Notes under the pieces: generated by a model
Databases searched by the model: none
Told to the model about the DNA's origin: nothing
The model's input: only the letters and a program-made list of their open reading frames with translations
Shown: one piece after another, positions 10,001 through 18,972 of the stretch
How the letters are laid out: each line of letters begins with the position of its first letter
How positions within the stretch are numbered: position 1 is the first letter of the stretch
Position numbers and translations under genes: made by a program
Assembly (NCBI GenBank): GCA_958295775.1
Contig: CATQHC010000009.1
Coordinates: 902,630-966,629 of the forward strand
Source: Chloroflexota bacterium
GTDB taxonomy: Bacteria; Chloroflexota; UBA11872; VXOZ01
Direction: 5' to 3'
Length of the DNA stretch: 64,000 bases

Positions 10001-11447
10001 CGCTGGCGCGCACCCGCGACACCGGCTCCGCGTAGATACGAGTAAACGCAAACGCCCACGCCAACGCGCCCAGCAACACGAATGCGGCGAGGCCCATTGC
10101 GGCAAGAGGCAGCACGCGCCCAACAAGTGGATTACCGCTTAGGTGGGAGACGCGGGCCAGCGGTCTTATGTGTCGCAGCCAGGCATGCGCGTCTCCCCGA
10201 GCGATCTGATAGACAAGCCAGCAGAGGAAGACTCCCCCCATCACGGCGAGGGCCGGATAGATCGGCAGAAAATAACGGCCGGGCCGCGCGAACTGCGCAG
10301 CCTGGTACAAATAGAGCGTTAGCACCCACAGCACGACAGGCGCGAAGACCAGATTGCTGTGCCGCACCAGTTGCCAGATGCCCCAAATCACTCCCAGCCA
10401 CGCGACGGCAGCAAAGGCCCAACCCATTTCCCATCGAAACATCTGTTCTAAAGGAAACAGCGCGTAATTGACCGTGGACCAACTGTACGCAGGCGGAAAC
10501 TCCGCATCTCCGCTCGCGAGAAAGCGCAGGGTCTCGATATCCTGCGCATAGCGCGGATTGAGCCGCGGATCCCACCAGGAAGCAGATGCGAAAACGTAGG
10601 GCACGCAGAGGCGGAGCACACCATACACGAGCACGCCGCCGATGATAAGGCGGCCGCCGAGGCGCGCGACTAGCTGGTGAGTGATGACAAAAGCTGGCGG
10701 CCGCATCTCCCGCCATGCCCGCAGCAAAAACGCAAAGCCGATCGGCACCGCCAGCGTCGCCACGCCCAGCTTGCTCGCCAGAGCCAAACCGGCAACAAGG
10801 CTCACGCCGGCCAGATCGTACCAACGACCCTCTTCCTGCCAGCGCAGCGCCCACCACAGCGCAAGGGCGGCAAAGAACGTTACCCAGGTGTCGGTAGTGT
10901 AGAAGTGCGCTTGCTGGATCGCCTGCACCGCACAGGCGTAGAATGCGGCGGCGAGGGCTCCTCCCCAGCGCCCGCCGAGTCGCCGTCCGATGAGAAAGAC
11001 AAGCAGAATCGTAAGCACATCCAACGAGGCCGTAAGGTACCGGCCTACCAGGTCTATGCCGTCGTAGGCATCCTTGTCCACGATGCCGGCCGCGGCCTTG
11101 GTGATGAATACGGGCAGCGTGCCGTAGACGAACGAGCCAATGCCTTGGTTATAGGGATTGAGCGGCGAGGTTTCCGTGTCGAAATATTGCGATAGTGAGT
11201 CCGGCCACTGAATCTGTGCCGTCGTTATCGTGATATGGCGTTCATCCGGATGGAGGTGTGTGCTATTGTCCCAGTCCAAGCCGGTGAAGCGAAACCATGC
11301 GCCAACCAGTACGGCCAAGGCGAGCAGCAGCCACGGTCCGTGCCGTGCAACCTCAGCGAAGTGCAGTGAAGGTGTTCGCCGTGTGAGAGTCGGCTCCGGG
11401 GAGTGCTCACCTTCGGGTACTGTTGCAGTTGTCGTGGGATCGCTCAT
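7086..11447 (-). CDS. Giant membrane protein: GT39-like domain fused to Chlor_Arch_YYY (DUF2298) domain
   Basis: A 1453-residue polytopic membrane protein. The N-terminal half (about residues 35-700) looks like a dolichyl-phosphate-mannose/ArnT-type glycosyltransferase, with HPDER at 66-70 in the first external loop (the acidic site of GT39 enzymes) and many hydrophobic segments. The C-terminal half (about 720-1453) carries GGYINYYYMGHQ near residue 840, the hallmark of the YYY domain shared by Chloroflexi and archaea, and ends in a soluble segment. Its ATG overlaps the TGA of the upstream GT4 gene by ATGA, implying translational coupling. The likely role is transfer of a lipid-linked sugar on the outer face of the membrane. 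The YYY domain has no proven activity. Confidence 0.88.
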   Translation of the reverse strand: MSDPTTTATVPEGEHSPEPTLTRRTPSLHFAEVARHGPWLLLALAVLVGAWFRFTGLDWDNSTHLHPDERHITITTAQIQWPDSLSQYFDTETSPLNPYNQGIGSFVYGTLPVFITKAAAGIVDKDAYDGIDLVGRYLTASLDVLTILLVFLIGRRLGGRWGGALAAAFYACAVQAIQQAHFYTTDTWVTFFAALALWWALRWQEEGRWYDLAGVSLVAGLALASKLGVATLAVPIGFAFLLRAWREMRPPAFVITHQLVARLGGRLIIGGVLVYGVLRLCVPYVFASASWWDPRLNPRYAQDIETLRFLASGDAEFPPAYSWSTVNYALFPLEQMFRWEMGWAFAAVAWLGVIWGIWQLVRHSNLVFAPVVLWVLTLYLYQAAQFARPGRYFLPIYPALAVMGGVFLCWLVYQIARGDAHAWLRHIRPLARVSHLSGNPLVGRVLPLAAMGLAAFVLLGALAWAFAFTRIYAEPVSRVRASEWIYQNVPAGAVLAEEHWDDALPLRLPGQERAPERYQYVQLQVFGADTPEKLEQLLAALHQTDYIVVSSGRTHGVIQQLPARFPMMSQYYRHLFAGELGFAPVRTFTHFPRLFGWEIDDSKAEENFLVFDHPTVHLFVKTDRYDQERLRALLEPHLSALPQTLSPRQLLYNGLLLDGTQSSGVRSGGTWSGYFERGSIVNAVPWLVWWLAVLMLGWLAWPLLWHILPMAPDRGYLLAKSIALLAVAYISWWLANSGVLAAGRASTWLAIALLAAASAWVLRRTWQRFVHFLKVQRTEIVLSEVVFTGTFLFFLWVRLTNPDLWHPFYGGEKPMDFAHMNALIKAGQYPPYDPWFAGGYINYYYMGHQVFGTLIRLLGIVPSVAYNLVVPLVAALLAANVYTFGCTVWRTASRNMRLLAGVGAIVLVTVLGNLDGAVQWFTRLAANAGPNRLRAGWDWLGQTAGNLLRAEPPPGFDYWHSTRLIEGAIHEFPFFTFLYGDLHPHVLALPFTMVIPVLALAFVLSYHLNPIERVRSSGPTLLEWLRPLLRFPTLPLLLLSGFVLGFLRTANTWDYPTYALLLGGAVILVERRGLIRFEIPARVRVVAAAVGLYLVGRMAFGSYLDNYQSFFLGVRSIEDQTPLWQYLVIHGVSLFFVAIFLVRELYRWRAAFDVRLIAILSVLQIVLASVLWQRPIVLLLEITILLALLVALGSPARLPTRLLAGMVALAAVLGIFPEFFAIDGDVGRMNTVFKFYLQAWNLLALAAAATLPLLWQQARLRRFLLPVGALLVLLALLYPLSAIPHRAQQRLVPDLVTLDGTAFMREGVIFDQDREIPLKWDLEAIHWLQDNIDGTPTVLEASIPYFRWGARVSIHTGLPTVLGWDSHEWLQRWEYRPMIEQRKLDIQTIYETADYDLTLKLLRQYGVDYVYLGDLERAYYQGPGLGKFELMSEFGIAPVYRNERVTIYRVEHK

Positions 11448-12649
11448 TCCGTCCCTAGCTCTTGGCTTCCTGCCTCAGTTGTAGCTGCCAATTCAAATGT
11501 GCGGTCGTCTGCGGCAAGCTTGTTCGAGCGATACAGTTCCTCGTGCAGATCGACGGTGCGCTCGTAGTCAAAGACACGGGCAATCTTGCCTCGAGACATT
11601 GCATACGAATTGGGGCTTTCCAGCACCGCTCGCAGCGCCTCCGCGAGTGCCGCGTTATCGCTGGGCGGCACAATGCGCCCCATGCCGGTCAGTCGCACCG
11701 CCTGCCGACAGCCGGGAATATCCGAGGCAACCACCGGCGTGCCCGAGAGCATTGCTTCTACCTGCACAATGCCAAATGACTCCATCGGGTTAACACTCGG
11801 CAACGTGAGGACGTCGCACGCAGCATAGAAACTGGCAAGCGCCCTCCCCTCCTGATGCCCGAGAAGCACAACGCGATCCCCAAATGCCTCCAGTTGGGGA
11901 CGCAGGCGCCGGTAATAGCTCTCACCAATAACATTGCGGTACTCTCCCGCAATCGCGAGCCGCACATTGGGCATGCGGCGTTGCACAGCGGCAAAGGCTG
12001 CAAGGAGTACATGCAGTCCCTTTTGTTCGGCAAAGCGACCCGCAAACCCAATGAGCCGCCCATCGAGCGCGTACGCTTCGCGAAAACCAGCTATGTCTGA
12101 CTCTGTGGCAGCCGCTACCGTGACCGGGGGATGGATGACAATTGCTTTATCTAGGAAGTCGGCTAACAGATACGAGTTTCGGGCAAAGTCCCACGTGTAA
12201 GAACACAGCCAATCAGCGCGTCGTGCCGCAAGGCCCTGCATCACGTTGACTACCGTGCCTGCAATGCGATTGATAAGTCCCGCAGGCAGATAGAGGTCGG
12301 TATGTACGGTGAGAATGAGCGGCCTGCGACCGCGATTCACAAGCGCCGCATACGCTGCCTCCAAGAACGGGAGATGAATGTGGACCACATCATGAGTCTT
12401 TAGGTACCGGCCGAGCACCCCAAAGAGTGCAGGCATCACCGGCCCTTTGCTGATGCGCAAGAGGACGGGCAAGCGTATGATGCGAACGCCTTCAAGCCAT
12501 TCCTCCTCACTCAGTCCGGGTTGGTGGCGTGATGTCAATACCGTAACTGCATGCCCCCGCTGCACCAATCCCCGCGCGACCCGGTGCATGTACGCCGTAA
12601 TGCCGCTGCTGTGCGGCAAGTAGTAGGTTGTGAGATAAAGTATGCGCAT
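11444..12649 (-). CDS. GT4-family glycosyltransferase
   Basis: Cytoplasmic GT-B fold retaining glycosyltransferase. The N-terminal acceptor domain starts MRILYLTTYYLPHSSGITAY (glycine-rich first loop). The C-terminal donor domain has GRFAEQKGLHVLLAAF and the nucleotide-sugar EX7E-like block ESFGIVQVEAMLSG. 401 aa, normal length. It is the first gene of an operon with the giant YYY protein (4-bp overlap) and lies next to two methyltransferases, which suggests assembly of a glycolipid or surface glycan. The ribosome-binding site is weak. Sugar specificity unknown. Confidence 0.9.
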   Translation of the reverse strand: MRILYLTTYYLPHSSGITAYMHRVARGLVQRGHAVTVLTSRHQPGLSEEEWLEGVRIIRLPVLLRISKGPVMPALFGVLGRYLKTHDVVHIHLPFLEAAYAALVNRGRRPLILTVHTDLYLPAGLINRIAGTVVNVMQGLAARRADWLCSYTWDFARNSYLLADFLDKAIVIHPPVTVAAATESDIAGFREAYALDGRLIGFAGRFAEQKGLHVLLAAFAAVQRRMPNVRLAIAGEYRNVIGESYYRRLRPQLEAFGDRVVLLGHQEGRALASFYAACDVLTLPSVNPMESFGIVQVEAMLSGTPVVASDIPGCRQAVRLTGMGRIVPPSDNAALAEALRAVLESPNSYAMSRGKIARVFDYERTVDLHEELYRSNKLAADDRTFELAATTEAGSQELGTE

Positions 12650-13007
12650 AATGACTGCTGGGATTGAGGCTTGCCCTGCACGCGTTCACTGTCACGTTGG
12701 AATCGTCTCACTACTCGCTGCCGCAGACAAGCGGTGCAGCCGCGGGGAACTTGCGTGCAGTGCGCTGAGCACATAGGATTGCGAGTGAAGATTCTTGGCA
12801 GGCGAGCCCGACTTGGTAGCCAGCATGTATGCTACTACGTATCAACCCGCATCGCTACGCGTAGAGTTTCGTTGGCGTCCGTTTCGCAGCGCGTCTAGAG
12901 TCAGCACTACGGTTTGGCAGCGCGCTCTGGGTAAATGCCCAAGCGTCGGCTAGTGGATCTGCAAGCGTTTGCACACAGTGCCGGACTAGTGCTGGATTGG
13001 CACGTTC
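12650..13007. other. Divergent intergenic region
   Basis: Separates the glycosyltransferase operon from the methyltransferases. It should contain divergent promoters, but no strong consensus was seen, and no convincing coding frame. Confidence 0.4.
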
Positions 13008-13841
13008 ATGACTACTCCTATTGACACATCCATCACCACCCTGATGTCCAGTGAGATCGATCCCGCGTTTGCGGTCAGGGCTTCCCTGATATTGCAGCAG
13101 CTTGGGTCCATTGAGGCTGGCAGAATCCTCGACTTGGGTTGCGGCCGCGGCTTCTATGCGAAAGCCATCACTACCCTCTATCCAGGCGCCGCGGTTGCTG
13201 GCGTGGACTACAACGCTGACTACCTTGCCGTAGCTAAGGCGCAGACACACGCCACAACCGTACGACTTGCGCGTGCCGATGCGCGTGCGCTGCCCTTCCC
13301 TTCAGAATCATTCGACGCAGTTGTGTGCTCGGAGGTGCTTGAGCATATTGTCGAGGACGGCGCGGCGCTTCTGGAGATCAATCGCGTACTCCGCGCTGGA
13401 GGTCTGCTGCTCATCTCGGTACCCCACCAGGACTACCCATTCTTGTGGGATCCCCTGAACTGGGTGCTTGAACGTGCCTTTGGTACGCACGTGCCTGCCC
13501 ACATTTGGTGGCTCGCCGGCATCTGGGCCGATCACGTGCGCCTCTATACTGCCGCAGAACTTTCAAGCCGTATACGCGCAGCCGGGTTTGTAACCGGATC
13601 AACGTGGTTTACCACGCCGCGCTGCCTGCCATTCGCCCACTTCTTGCTGTATGGAATCGGCAAGAACATTATCGAAAGCGGACTCTGTCCCTCATTCAAT
13701 CTATTTGGCCGAAAGTCAGGGCACTCTCGCTTTCTTGTGTGGGCACGGCGCCTCCTTTACGCATTCGACGACCCGGACCCGGCGCGTTCTGACGAAACCC
13801 CTTCCGTGGGTATTGTAATCAAAGCTTACAAGCAAGCATAA
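13008..13841 (+). CDS. SAM-dependent methyltransferase (type 11), copy 1
   Basis: Class I methyltransferase with motif I ILDLGCGRGFYAKAI (about residues 42-56), motif II acidic GVDYN, and a motif IV-like FDAVVCSEVLEHI. 277 aa. The distinctive stretch GTHVPAHIWWLAGIWADHVR is almost identical in the gene immediately downstream, so the two arose by tandem duplication. Placed beside glycosyltransferases, it probably methylates a sugar, lipid or glycan. ATG at 13008; no good Shine-Dalgarno sequence was seen. Confidence 0.87.
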   Translation: MTTPIDTSITTLMSSEIDPAFAVRASLILQQLGSIEAGRILDLGCGRGFYAKAITTLYPGAAVAGVDYNADYLAVAKAQTHATTVRLARADARALPFPSESFDAVVCSEVLEHIVEDGAALLEINRVLRAGGLLLISVPHQDYPFLWDPLNWVLERAFGTHVPAHIWWLAGIWADHVRLYTAAELSSRIRAAGFVTGSTWFTTPRCLPFAHFLLYGIGKNIIESGLCPSFNLFGRKSGHSRFLVWARRLLYAFDDPDPARSDETPSVGIVIKAYKQA

Positions 13842-14127
13842 GAGGGTTTCTGCGTAAGCGTCTGTAGCTCTTTGCCAACACGATCTAATGCAGATCACCG
13901 CATACTACTACACTTGGAGCAGAACCCACTACGGCCAAGTTCGTGCACACTCGCTTGATAGCACGCCCCTCATACCAAACCATGGTCATCATATTTGACC
14001 ATAGCGTATAATCAAGAGCGCCCTGGACGACGGTTCCGCTCAAAGTCGTGCCATTGTGGCTAGATTGGACAAACTGTGTATGAGAGCCGTCAATAGTGTC
14101 TAGAGTCTATTGCTAGCAAAACCTTCT

Positions 14128-14988
14128 ATGAGGATCCCAGCAAACGAAGCAGTCGCCACACTCTTGCGCCACGAGATCGATCCCGCCTTTGTCATGAGGC
14201 TCACCATGCTCATGAACTGGCTTAGACCTGCTCGTTTCGGCACAATTCTCGACTTGGGCTGCGGACGCGGATTCTATACGGAGGCTATTACGCATATTTA
14301 CCCACAAGCCACTGCGATTGGCGTAGACTACAACGAAAAGCCCCTTACTCTAGCGAGAGAGCACGAAAACGCTGCGAAGGCATCGCTCGCGCGGTCCGAT
14401 GCGCGTATGCTTCCCTTTCCAGCGGAAACTTTCGATGCGGCTATCTGCCCCGATGTATTGGAACACATTGTAGAACATGACGTCGTGCTCTCTGAGGTTT
14501 TTCGTGTGCTGAAAGACGACGGCCTATTGCTCATCACGGTCCCTCACCAGAATTACCCGTTTGTGTGGGATCCGGTCAACTGGGTTTTGGAACGCGCTCT
14601 TGGAACACATGTGCCCTCGCATATCTGGTGGCTTGCCGGTATCTGGGCCGACCACGTAAGGCTATATACAACTGACGAACTCACTCAAACTTTGAATGCG
14701 GCCGGTTTCACAATTGAAGAGACCTGGTATACGACCCACCGTTGCTTTCCCTTCTCGCTGATGCTCTTTAGGATCGGCAGTAATATTGTCAAGCACACAG
14801 TATGCCCCTCATTGAATCGTTATAGTGAAGACTTGGGTGCCTCTCGCTGGTTAATGTGGGCACGACGCATACTCTATGCATTTCACGACACTGAGCCTTC
14901 AAGGGCAGCAGATGTTCCTTCAGCGGGAATTGTCCTCAAGGCGCGTAAGCGGCCGGAGACATCCAATCTCGGCGGCATGCAGGAGTGA
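14128..14988 (+). CDS. SAM-dependent methyltransferase (type 11), copy 2
   Basis: Paralogue of the preceding gene: ILDLGCGRGFYTEAI (motif I), GVDYNEKP, FDAAICPDVLEHI and GTHVPSHIWWLAGIWADHVR are all collinear. Choosing ATG 14128 makes the N-terminus (MRIPANEAVATLLRHEIDPAF) align residue for residue with copy 1; the upstream TTG at 14110 would add six unaligned residues. 286 aa. The 286-bp gap to copy 1 shows no open frame. Roughly two thirds of residues appear identical, so this is an old enough duplication for specialised acceptors. Confidence 0.87.
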   Translation: MRIPANEAVATLLRHEIDPAFVMRLTMLMNWLRPARFGTILDLGCGRGFYTEAITHIYPQATAIGVDYNEKPLTLAREHENAAKASLARSDARMLPFPAETFDAAICPDVLEHIVEHDVVLSEVFRVLKDDGLLLITVPHQNYPFVWDPVNWVLERALGTHVPSHIWWLAGIWADHVRLYTTDELTQTLNAAGFTIEETWYTTHRCFPFSLMLFRIGSNIVKHTVCPSLNRYSEDLGASRWLMWARRILYAFHDTEPSRAADVPSAGIVLKARKRPETSNLGGMQE

Positions 14989-15203
14989 TGAAAGTTCAGC
15001 GCATACATAGACTTCGAAAATCAGGGGCAGACTACGCCTGATGCCCTGTCCGATCGGCATCCGGTCTGAAATTGAATTGGGTGGACGCTCCGCACTAACC
15101 CCTCGCAAACCCAGACATATAGTCGATTCCCGGCAAGACACGAGAGTCGCCACTCCGGTACGCCGGAAGCAAACAGTCGGTCGCCTTCGCTGAAAGCTAT
15201 GAC

Positions 15204-15710
15204 TTAGGACGAGTCTGTGGGATCAGGAGCAAGCTTGATTTCCCTCACGGTCCCGACCTCCAGCACCCCGAAGCGCTTCAACAGGGTGAATTGCAGTTCC
15301 ACGCCCCCGTGGCTGGGTGTTGTCCACCGCATGAGATAGGTGTCCGGCTCAAGGGTTCCCTGCCACACGGCAATGGTCGCCTCTTCCTCCACCGCCAGCC
15401 GTCCCACCGCTCGTTGCGAGAAGCGCGCCAGCAACTGTTCTGAACTGTTGAAAACCTCGCCGCGGCCCTCAATTTCCTCGTCGCCTGAGAACAGTACATC
15501 TCCGACATTGCGCACCACGACCGCAATCTCCGTCTGTCCGGCGGAATTCAGACGCACGCTGCTTACGAATTCCAACCGTCGGTCCCCATCACCGCCGAGA
15601 TTGCAGCCGACCGCGAGCACACACACAAGGAACATGAAGCCCAGCAAGGCCAACGTGACCACGATGCCGCGCTTCTGGACCGCAGAAGACACTACGCGCC
15701 TAGGTTTCAC
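15204..15710 (-). CDS. Hypothetical lipoprotein
   Basis: 168 aa with a long hydrophobic stretch ending in lipobox LAVGC (about residue 36), then a soluble beta-rich domain with no recognised motif (FVSSVRLNSAGQTEIAVVVR...). It probably resembles the small FxLYD/immunoglobulin-like extracellular domains, but that is a guess. The start is GTG at 15710. It lies 33 bp downstream of the M16 peptidase stop on the same strand, so the two are probably one transcript. Confidence 0.7.
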   Translation of the reverse strand: MKPRRVVSSAVQKRGIVVTLALLGFMFLVCVLAVGCNLGGDGDRRLEFVSSVRLNSAGQTEIAVVVRNVGDVLFSGDEEIEGRGEVFNSSEQLLARFSQRAVGRLAVEEEATIAVWQGTLEPDTYLMRWTTPSHGGVELQFTLLKRFGVLEVGTVREIKLAPDPTDSS

Positions 15711-15743
15711 CGATCTCGCTAGCCTCCACAGTGGCTACAGAGG

Positions 15744-17009
15744 TCATTGCGTTGCAATTGGGAGTAGCTCCTGGCTGAGATCGCGCGGACCGATGACGGC
15801 GAGCTTTGCCGCGTTTGAGGAAAATATGCGAGCGGCGACCCGATGTATTTCATCTGCCGTCACTGCCTCCACGCGGGCCACTGCCTCATCAGCCGTGATG
15901 AGTTCGCCGTGAAGCAGTTCGCGCACGCCGCCCCAGCCGGCCACACTTTGCGTACTCTCCAAGCCGAGCAGGATGTGACCCTTGGTAAACTCCTTTGCCT
16001 TGCGCAGTTCAGTTTCCGGCACCGGCTCTTGCAAGCTGCCGACTTGGTCCATGATGCAGCGCAAAGCATCCGCCGCATTCTCCGGATCGACGCCGCCATA
16101 CAACGTGAATATGCCGGTGTCGAGCTGATGACGCTGGTAGGAGCCCACACTGTACGCCAAACCACGCTTCTCGCGGACTTCCAGGAAGAGCCGCGAACTC
16201 ATGCCTTCGCCAAGTACGGTATTCAGCAGGCCCAGTGCATACCGGTCCTCATCGAACATGGAAAGGCCCGGGAACGAGAGCAGGATCGTCATCTGCTCCA
16301 CCGACTCCCGCGCCTCGCCAATGGCGGTTGGCTCTTGCGCGCCACCGCCCCAGGGAAGGTAGTCTGCCGGCGCGCCATTCGTCCACGCGCCGTAGAGGCG
16401 TGCCGCATCAGCCAGCACTTGCTCATGGGTGATGTTACCGGCTACCGCGAGCACGGTGTTCTGCGGGCTGTACATACGGCCGCGGTAGTCGTGGATCATC
16501 TCCGGCGTAATGCTCTGCACAGTCTCAGGGCTGCCGCCAATGTCCCGGCCCAGCGGGTGCTCCGGCCAGCAAATCTGATCGCTGAGAATGCTCACCCAAC
16601 TGCGGGGATCGTCATGATACATGCGCAACTCTTCTAATATCACGCCCTGTTCCCGCTTGAGTTCTTCGTCCTCGAGGAGCGGATTCAAAAAGATGTCGGC
16701 AAGCAACTCCATGGCCAAGGTGTAGTGCGGCTGCGCGACCCGACACCAGTAGTCCACCACTTCCTTGTCAGTGCTGGCGTTCATAGACCCGCCCACGCCC
16801 TCGATGGACTCGCTCACGATCTGAGCCGTCGGCCATTTGTCGCTGCCCTTGAAGAGCATATGCTCAAACACGTGGGCAATGCCGGCCTCGGGGTCTTGTT
16901 CGTAGCGGGACCCGGCCCGCACGAGCACGAGCACCGATACCGAACGCGTGTGGGGCATTGTGGAAGTGACGACGCGCAAACCGTTTGACAGTGTAGACTT
17001 TTCGAACAT
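15744..17009 (-). CDS. M16 family zinc peptidase (processing-peptidase-like)
   Basis: Inverzincin protease. The HxxEH site is at residues 46-50 (HVFEHMLFKG), and the third zinc ligand lies in EQGVILEELRMYHDDP, 77 residues on, as usual. The second half is the inactive M16-C domain. 421 aa from ATG 17009, preceded by AGAGGTAG; the frame can be extended to 17036, but MFEKSTLSNGLRVV is the usual family N-terminus. Single-chain bacterial relatives degrade peptides in the cytoplasm or envelope. Probably co-transcribed with the lipoprotein downstream. Confidence 0.92.
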   Translation of the reverse strand: MFEKSTLSNGLRVVTSTMPHTRSVSVLVLVRAGSRYEQDPEAGIAHVFEHMLFKGSDKWPTAQIVSESIEGVGGSMNASTDKEVVDYWCRVAQPHYTLAMELLADIFLNPLLEDEELKREQGVILEELRMYHDDPRSWVSILSDQICWPEHPLGRDIGGSPETVQSITPEMIHDYRGRMYSPQNTVLAVAGNITHEQVLADAARLYGAWTNGAPADYLPWGGGAQEPTAIGEARESVEQMTILLSFPGLSMFDEDRYALGLLNTVLGEGMSSRLFLEVREKRGLAYSVGSYQRHQLDTGIFTLYGGVDPENAADALRCIMDQVGSLQEPVPETELRKAKEFTKGHILLGLESTQSVAGWGGVRELLHGELITADEAVARVEAVTADEIHRVAARIFSSNAAKLAVIGPRDLSQELLPIATQ

Positions 17010-17829
17010 AGATGTGCTACCTCTTGTGCTTCTCACTTTCGCAAGGAACGTATATTACTACCCTTACATGACGATTGTGACAGTGGTCGTTTGGGCCATT
17101 ACAGGCCTCCACCGACAGCAAGCCTGTATGCTCACACTTCGGGGCCGCGTTTCCAAACCTGGCAAGAAGCCTCTGCGCAACCTACTCGTGCTAGCCTCGG
17201 CAATGGACATGCGAGGATCCAGGACACGCGCTTGCGCATCTCCCGTTCTGAGCACAGGGAGTCAGGCCGCTTTGCTCAGCATGAGCAGTCGAAACCCAAT
17301 CCGGGTGGCCTCTCCAGACCACGTCACACGAACTCATTGTACTCTAGTCGGTAGTCCAGACGCCGATACGTGCTACGGCGGGCAGCAATTTAGAAACCAA
17401 GTTGCAAAAACCCGTAAGAACGACTGCGGAGAGAGGATTTCTGCTCACTTCCCCACTTGCCCGTCACTTTCAAGCCCTCGCTTAGCGTGTTGCAGTCCTC
17501 GCGACCGCTGCAGACGAACCGCACAGCGATGGTTGGCTGCCAAATGCTACATACTGAAGGAGGGCAGTTGCGTCCGGCTCATTCACGTAGCCGCTTTGAA
17601 GGTCTCGCCCAAATCTGGAGGACGGTCTTCATACTTTCTTGAATGGTGTAGTTCACACTAGCCGATACAGTTAGTATGGGAAGGGCGTCTTGGGCTTGCC
17701 TTCGCTTGTAGAATTCGTGCGGCGACTTTGCTCACCGCATTTGGACTGGACTGCCATCAATTGACCGTCGCAGCTAGCGGTGCAGGGCGCCCTGAAGCAG
17801 CCCGGACGAAATGAAAGAGAGGGAAACGT
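17010..17829. other. 820-bp gene-free gap
   Basis: The largest empty stretch in the window. The open frames across it are short or have no coding character. No tRNA, repeat or strong hairpin was recognised. It separates divergent genes. Confidence 0.45.
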
Positions 17830-18564
17830 ATGTCCAATTCATTCGCCGCGAGGGCGCTGGCGCTGCTGGTCGTCACGTGGTTGGCCGTCGGTTGCGGATC
17901 CGGCAACGGCGGCGCTGCCTCAGAAGCCGCTTCGCCCGCAATCACCGCCAAGGAACCAGCCTCCAGCCAAGACGCAGCGTCAGAGTTCAAAGCTGAGGTG
18001 TGGGCCGACAATTGGTTCGCCCTCTATGTCAACGGTGAATTAGTCGGCGAGGATTCCACGCCGATTACGACTGAGCGCTCTTTCAATGCCGAGACCATCA
18101 CCTTTACTGCCACTTACCCACTGACCATCGCCATCGAGGCCAAAGACTTCAAAGAGACCGATTCGGGGCTGGAGTACATCGGTGAGCGCAACCAGCAGAT
18201 GGGCGACGGCGGCATCATTGCACAATTCACCGACCTCAATACCGGCAAGATTGTGGCAGTCACCAATAGCGGGTGGAAAGTGCTGGTGATCCACCGTGCA
18301 CCCTTGAACCCCGATTGCGAAAAAGCGTCAGATCCCAACACCGCCTGCCGCTTTGAGAAAACGGAAGCGCCGTCTGACTGGACCGGCGCCGACTTTGACG
18401 CGAGCCAATGGGCAATCGCAACCGAGTGGACCGAAGCCGCGGTGCGCCCTCGCGGCGGCTACAACGAAATCCAGTGGCATGAATCCGCCCGATTGATCTG
18501 GGGCAGCGACCTGGAAATAGACAACACCATCCTCCTGCGCCTGACCGTGCCTGCGCCATCTTGA
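17830..18564 (+). CDS. Hypothetical lipoprotein with beta-sandwich-like domain
   Basis: 244 aa. The signal ends in lipobox LAVGC (about residue 21), followed by a Ala/Ser-rich linker. From residue 55 a globular domain begins VWADNWFALYVNGELVGED and continues SFNAETITFTATYPLTIAIEAKDF. This pattern recalls carbohydrate- or ligand-binding jelly-roll domains attached to glycosidases, but no family can be named with certainty. A good ribosome-binding site (GAAAGAGAGGGAAAC) precedes ATG 17830. Exported and membrane-anchored. No operon partner. Confidence 0.72.
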   Translation: MSNSFAARALALLVVTWLAVGCGSGNGGAASEAASPAITAKEPASSQDAASEFKAEVWADNWFALYVNGELVGEDSTPITTERSFNAETITFTATYPLTIAIEAKDFKETDSGLEYIGERNQQMGDGGIIAQFTDLNTGKIVAVTNSGWKVLVIHRAPLNPDCEKASDPNTACRFEKTEAPSDWTGADFDASQWAIATEWTEAAVRPRGGYNEIQWHESARLIWGSDLEIDNTILLRLTVPAPS

Positions 18565-18899
18565 TCATTCAGCCCTCGGGAAGGTGGAAGAAGCCTCCAT
18601 CTCGCTGCTCCGGTCACCTCGCTGATGCGGTGGGTTCCCAAGAGATTCGTCCGAAACTCATCTACCTGACGTTGCAACTGAACTTCCCCACGAATGAGAT
18701 CAGTTTCGCTTGTGCCGACAGTAGAGTGAGAACGACTAAGAACGTGAACTATGGCGCAGCCGCAGCTTCAACCTGAGAAACTTGCAATTGGTCCCGCTCG
18801 GTGCCAGTCCGTTTCCAAGTCTTTCTTGCTCCCAAATGACCGGCTAACCCAGAATCACCGCAGTAACGCCGGTTCAGACGGTTTTTGGGTCTGGCACCC
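18565..18899. other. Gene-free stretch before toxin-antitoxin operon
   Basis: No coding frame seen. It ends at the TA promoter. Confidence 0.4.
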
Positions 18900-18949
18900 T
18901 TGCATATCGTGATAATGACACGTATACTTATATTTACTATACGTATACT
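18900..18949 (+). promoter_or_regulatory. Promoter and operator of the VapBC-type operon
   Basis: -35 TTGCAT (18900-18905), 17-bp spacer, -10 TATACT (18923-18928). The 8-mer CGTATACT occurs twice, at 18921-18928 (over the -10) and 18942-18949. The copies are 21 bp apart, two helical turns, and each contains the palindrome GTATAC; TATACGTATA is a further perfect palindrome. This fits autorepression by a dimeric or tetrameric antitoxin complex. AGGAGG follows at about 18954. Confidence 0.7.
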
Positions 18950-18972
18950 AATTAGGAGGGTTGCCAGCCAGG

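Noticed and set aside
16948..17661. 237-codon plus-strand frame extending into the large gap
   Set aside because: Begins antisense to the M16 gene and has low-quality composition without motif or good start.
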